A stretch of 64,000 nucleotides of DNA from CAZWDL01 sp964632995. Lineage in GTDB: Bacteria > Bacteroidota > Bacteroidia > Chitinophagales > Saprospiraceae. This document shows, piece by piece, positions 61,477 to 64,000 of this stretch; position 1 is the stretch's first letter, and every line of letters begins with the position of its first letter. The notes beneath the pieces are model-generated. The model searched no databases. It worked only from the letters and a program-made list of their open reading frames with translations, and was not told where the DNA came from. The translations under genes and the position numbers were made by a program. The DNA lies in NCBI GenBank assembly GCA_964632995.1, contig CAZWDL010000004.1, positions 46,431-110,430 of the forward strand. The letters are read 5' to 3'.

Positions 61477-62559
61477 ATGAACTGGCGAAATGTACTCTTC
61501 CTATTATTTTTTTTAGTGTCCGGACAGTCGCTGCCCGCGCAGGATGAACCTGTCGATACCCTGCCGGGAATTACTATAGGTATTAAAGAAGCGCCCCCTT
61601 TTATTTTCCGCGACCGCGGCGGCCGGTGGGCAGGCATCAGCAAACAGCTCTGGGAGCAAATCGCCCAGGAAGTGGGCGTTCAATTTGAGTACCGGGAGCT
61701 AACGCTTTCGCAAATTCTGGATAGCTTGCATCACGGCAGTATCGATTTGAGCATCAACCCGCTCACTGTTACCAGCGAGCGCATTCAGCGGATCGATTTC
61801 ACTCAACCTTACTTCACCTCTAACTCCGCCGTAGCCGTTCAGGTAAAGGATACCGCCTGGTGGCGGGATTTCTTAACCAACTTCTTTTCCCTCAACTTCC
61901 TGAAGGCCATCCTGCTCCTGTTTCTCGTCATTTTTATCTTTGGCTTTGTCACCTGGCTGTTTGAGCGCAGGTACAATCCGGAGGAGTTCGAGCAAGGCTG
62001 GAAAGGCCTGTGGAGCGGCGTCTGGTGGTCGGCCGTGACCATGACCACGGTGGGCTACGGCGACAAGTCGCCCCGCTCTCCCGGCGGCCGCATCGTGGCG
62101 CTGGTCTGGATGTTTACCGCTATTATTATCATTTCGGGGTTTACTGCCGCCATCGCTTCGGCGCTGACCGTCAACCGCCTGGATAGTGAAATCTCCAGTC
62201 TGAACGACCTGCGACAAGCCAAAGTCGGCACCGTTGAGGCTTCGGCCAGCGAGCGCTTCCTGCTGGAAAACTACATCAACAGCAGCGGGTTCAAGAATAT
62301 CGAAGAAGGATTGACGAGATTGTCGTCAGGCGACATTGAGGCTTTCGTTTACGACGAACCCATTCTGCGCTATCAGATCGAACGGGACAGCCTGAATGAA
62401 CTGGAAGTGCTGCCCTATCGCTTCAATCCGCAGTACTACAGCTTCGGTTTGCCGAAAGGCAGCCCTCTGCTGCGGCACATCAATCCCCTGCTCCTTCAGG
62501 AAACCGAAACGACGACCTGGCGGATCATTCTGGCGGATTATGGACTTTCGGAACAGTGA
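61477..62559 (+). CDS. Ligand-gated potassium channel, prokaryotic glutamate-receptor type (GluR0-like)
   Basis: A 360-residue ion channel. The start at 61477 gives a signal peptide (ends LPA-QDE); the longer frame upstream is not signal-like. A periplasmic-binding-protein domain is split in two: S1 (about 30-125; GITIGIKEAPPFIFRDRGG...RIDFTQPYFTSNSAVAV) and S2 (about 240-358; LNDLRQAKVGTVEASASERF...QYYSFGLPKGSPL). Between them lie helix M1 (about 143-162), a pore loop with the K+ selectivity filter TVGYGD (191-196), and helix M2 (about 206-230). This is the architecture of cyanobacterial GluR0: binding of an amino acid would open a K+ pore. The filter and both lobes are intact, so the channel should be functional. 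Confidence 0.88.
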   Translation: MNWRNVLFLLFFLVSGQSLPAQDEPVDTLPGITIGIKEAPPFIFRDRGGRWAGISKQLWEQIAQEVGVQFEYRELTLSQILDSLHHGSIDLSINPLTVTSERIQRIDFTQPYFTSNSAVAVQVKDTAWWRDFLTNFFSLNFLKAILLLFLVIFIFGFVTWLFERRYNPEEFEQGWKGLWSGVWWSAVTMTTVGYGDKSPRSPGGRIVALVWMFTAIIIISGFTAAIASALTVNRLDSEISSLNDLRQAKVGTVEASASERFLLENYINSSGFKNIEEGLTRLSSGDIEAFVYDEPILRYQIERDSLNELEVLPYRFNPQYYSFGLPKGSPLLRHINPLLLQETETTTWRIILADYGLSEQ

Positions 62560-62566
62560 GTAGCAC

Positions 62567-63532
62567 TCACATCATCCCCTCCTCGTACGCCAGCGTCTGC
62601 TGCATGCCCGCCTCCCACTCAAAGGGCTCTTCGTAATCCAGCTCCTCCCGGATGCGGTGGGTGTCCAGTACGAGGTGTTGTTCGAAGTGGAAAGGCTCCC
62701 GGCGCATTTCCGGTAATTCCTCTTTGGGAAGCAGGGCGATAGCACCCTGCCAGCCGGTCAGGGCGGCCAGTTCTTCTATCAGCTCTCGCTCCGTAAGCGG
62801 TTGTAACTGGCCAATGTTATAGATTTTATCATGGCCGGTATCGCGCAAGGTAGCCAGCGCAATGCCGTGGGCGATGTTGCGCACGTAACCGCGCGTCCAG
62901 CGCCAGTTGGCCTTTTGTTCGTCAAGCAGGATTTCCTTTTCGCCCTGCCGCATAGGCTGCAGGTATACGCCGAGTTTGTGCTGGCGGTCGTTTTCACCGT
63001 ACACGGCAGGCAGGCGAAGGATAGTGGTGCTCAAGCGTTTTTCATGGAGCAGCACTTGCTCTACCAGAATTTTTTCGTAGTTGCACATAAAATTGTTCTC
63101 CTCGCTGTCGGGCAGCAGGGGCCCCCGGTAGGGATAGAGGCGGGTGCGCAACTGTGCGTCTTCTTTGATAGGAACCTGCGCCAGGTCGCCTTCGCCTTTG
63201 CGGAACACTTCGTAGGCATGGTAAACATCGCCGCTGCTGGCCACTACGAGGTGCCTGACTTTATCATTGAGGGCCTGCCGCAGGGTCCAGGCATCCTCCG
63301 CGGTATAGGCGGCCATATCTACTATGATGGAAGGCTGGAAATCGCGCAGGGTTTGCCGGAGGCTGTCCAGGTTTTTCCGGTCTGCCTCATAAGAATGGAC
63401 TTCCTTGTCGGGGAGTGCTCGCCGTCCGCGATGCATCACCGCCACTTCGCAGTCGGCATCCAGCAATTCCTTGGTGACCGCCGCGCCGATAAATCCGGTT
63501 CCTCCGATGACGAATACTTTAGGGGTTTTCAT
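62567..63532 (-). CDS. NAD-dependent epimerase/dehydratase-like SDR
   Basis: A 321-residue extended SDR protein. The nucleotide-binding start is KVFVIGGTGFIGAAVTKELL. A canonical YxxxK is not clear: the likely active-site part is SSGDVYHAYEVF, and the later NFMCNYEKILVEQVL block carries a Tyr-x-x-x-like Lys. The mature fold follows with LRLPAVYGENDRQ, RGYVRNIAHGIALA and YNIGQLQPLTERELIE. It may act on nucleotide sugars or other small substrates. It converges with the channel gene (7-bp gap) and stands near a heptosyltransferase fragment, which makes a cell-surface sugar role plausible. Confidence 0.8.
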   Translation of the reverse strand: MKTPKVFVIGGTGFIGAAVTKELLDADCEVAVMHRGRRALPDKEVHSYEADRKNLDSLRQTLRDFQPSIIVDMAAYTAEDAWTLRQALNDKVRHLVVASSGDVYHAYEVFRKGEGDLAQVPIKEDAQLRTRLYPYRGPLLPDSEENNFMCNYEKILVEQVLLHEKRLSTTILRLPAVYGENDRQHKLGVYLQPMRQGEKEILLDEQKANWRWTRGYVRNIAHGIALATLRDTGHDKIYNIGQLQPLTERELIEELAALTGWQGAIALLPKEELPEMRREPFHFEQHLVLDTHRIREELDYEEPFEWEAGMQQTLAYEEGMM

Positions 63533-63631
63533 GGGTTAGCATTTTGTTTCTACTCTGCTTAAAGGAAGGGAAGGGGAAAACGTTCATTGTGGCTCGTGGC
63601 TACTTCGAGATGCTCTTGACCTGGGGGGCAG

Positions 63632-63708
63632 AAAGTTTTGCAGGAATACCGCGCGGAGGTTAGAGTTAACTTAGAAGTGGAGTGCCGGCGGCATTCCTGC
63701 AAAACTTT
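63632..63708. repeat. Inverted repeat AAAGTTTTGCAGGAAT
   Basis: Perfect 16-bp arms at 63632-63647 and 63693-63708 flank a 45-base spacer with inner complementary GC-rich bases (CCGCG). It lies 100 bp upstream of the SDR gene and downstream of the heptosyltransferase, both on the minus strand. Confidence 0.6.
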
Positions 63709-63747
63709 GAAGTGTATTGCCCATAACCCGGGCCCCTTGTTTCCAGG

Positions 63748-64000
63748 TCAGCCCCTCACCCGTTCCACCTCAATGTCTGCACACAAAAAATGCCCTTCCG
63801 GGCAGGCGCGGTAGCCGTGCAGGCCGCAGGGGCGGCAGGTGAGTTTGTGATGGGTTTCTACCACGCGGGATTCCGTTGAGAGCGGCCCGAAGCCGAAGGC
63901 GGGAATGGTGGAGCAGAAGACGGCCGTAACGGGTGCATCCACGGCAGAGGCGAGGTGAATGGGCGCCGAGTCATTGGCGTAGTTCATCCGGGCGTGCTGC
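63748..64000 (-). CDS. Glycosyltransferase family 9 (heptosyltransferase-like), C-terminal fragment
   Basis: The frame enters from the right edge and stops at 63748, showing 84 residues. HARMNYANDSAPIHLASAVD and VTAVFCSTIPAFGFGPLS are the nucleotide-sugar-binding C-domain of GT9 enzymes such as heptosyltransferases. A Cys-rich tail follows (CRPCGLHGYRACPEGHFLC), frequent in Bacteroidota members. It should transfer a heptose or related sugar during lipopolysaccharide core assembly. The N-terminal domain lies outside the window. Confidence 0.85.
   Translation of the reverse strand, partial: QHARMNYANDSAPIHLASAVDAPVTAVFCSTIPAFGFGPLSTESRVVETHHKLTCRPCGLHGYRACPEGHFLCADIEVERVRG

Overview
The window is about 64 kb of chromosome from a heterotrophic Bacteroidota, probably class Saprospiria (Lewinella/Saprospira relatives). 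This is an inference from mid-50s % GC by eye, the lack of obvious Shine-Dalgarno sites, A-rich leaders before starts, many short lipoproteins, and families typical of the group: GH97, DUF5117-type zinc proteases, TIM-barrel RhaI, PmoA-like DUF6807, and a GT9 with a Cys-rich tail. No rRNA, tRNA, CRISPR array, transposase or prophage gene was found. No transcription factor and no SusC/SusD pair was recognised either.

Layout. 1-11.3 kb: an anti-sigma-like fragment, two secreted phosphatases (PhoA-like and PhoD-like), a GH78 alpha-L-rhamnosidase, a sialate O-acetylesterase and a many-pass membrane protein. 11.4-25.5 kb: a plus-strand block of secreted redox enzymes. It holds a GMC oxidoreductase with a Tat lipoprotein small subunit, a beta-propeller/HEAT/cytochrome c lipoprotein, a Tat-exported TIM-barrel isomerase, a second O-acetylesterase, a PQQ dehydrogenase with an inserted cytochrome c, a PmoA-like lipoprotein and a double-thioredoxin lipoprotein. 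25.9-30.1 kb: a frameshifted M24 peptidase, a repeat-packed intergenic region, an EgtC-like amidotransferase and a Tat-exported Gfo/Idh/MocA oxidoreductase. 30.3-37.9 kb: L-rhamnose catabolism (aldolase-dehydrogenase fusion, isomerase, kinase) followed by GH97. 38-64 kb, mostly minus strand: acetyltransferases, polysaccharide deacetylase, sulfatase, formamidase, a MazF-type toxin/antitoxin pair with a broken toxin, a protease-rich series (M28, metzincin-like, trypsin-like with beta-propeller, M16, HExxH), a decarboxylase lacking its N-terminus, a GH29 alpha-L-fucosidase, a glutamate-receptor-like K+ channel, an epimerase and the end of a heptosyltransferase.

How it fits together. The GH78 enzyme, esterases, sulfatase and GH29 would release rhamnose, fucose and esterified sugars from plant or algal glycans. 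The rhaEW-rhaI-rhaB genes convert L-rhamnose to dihydroxyacetone phosphate plus lactate. The exported redox block resembles periplasmic glycoside 3-oxidation systems, with electrons passed to c-type cytochromes.

The most unusual feature is the intergenic DNA. At least seven families of palindromic or inverted repeats recur. They are often placed exactly at stop codons (families A, C, D) or just upstream of starts (family B), and some are nested in one another. Three coding sequences look damaged: the M24 peptidase and the MazF toxin by single-base homopolymer deletions, and the decarboxylase by 5' truncation.
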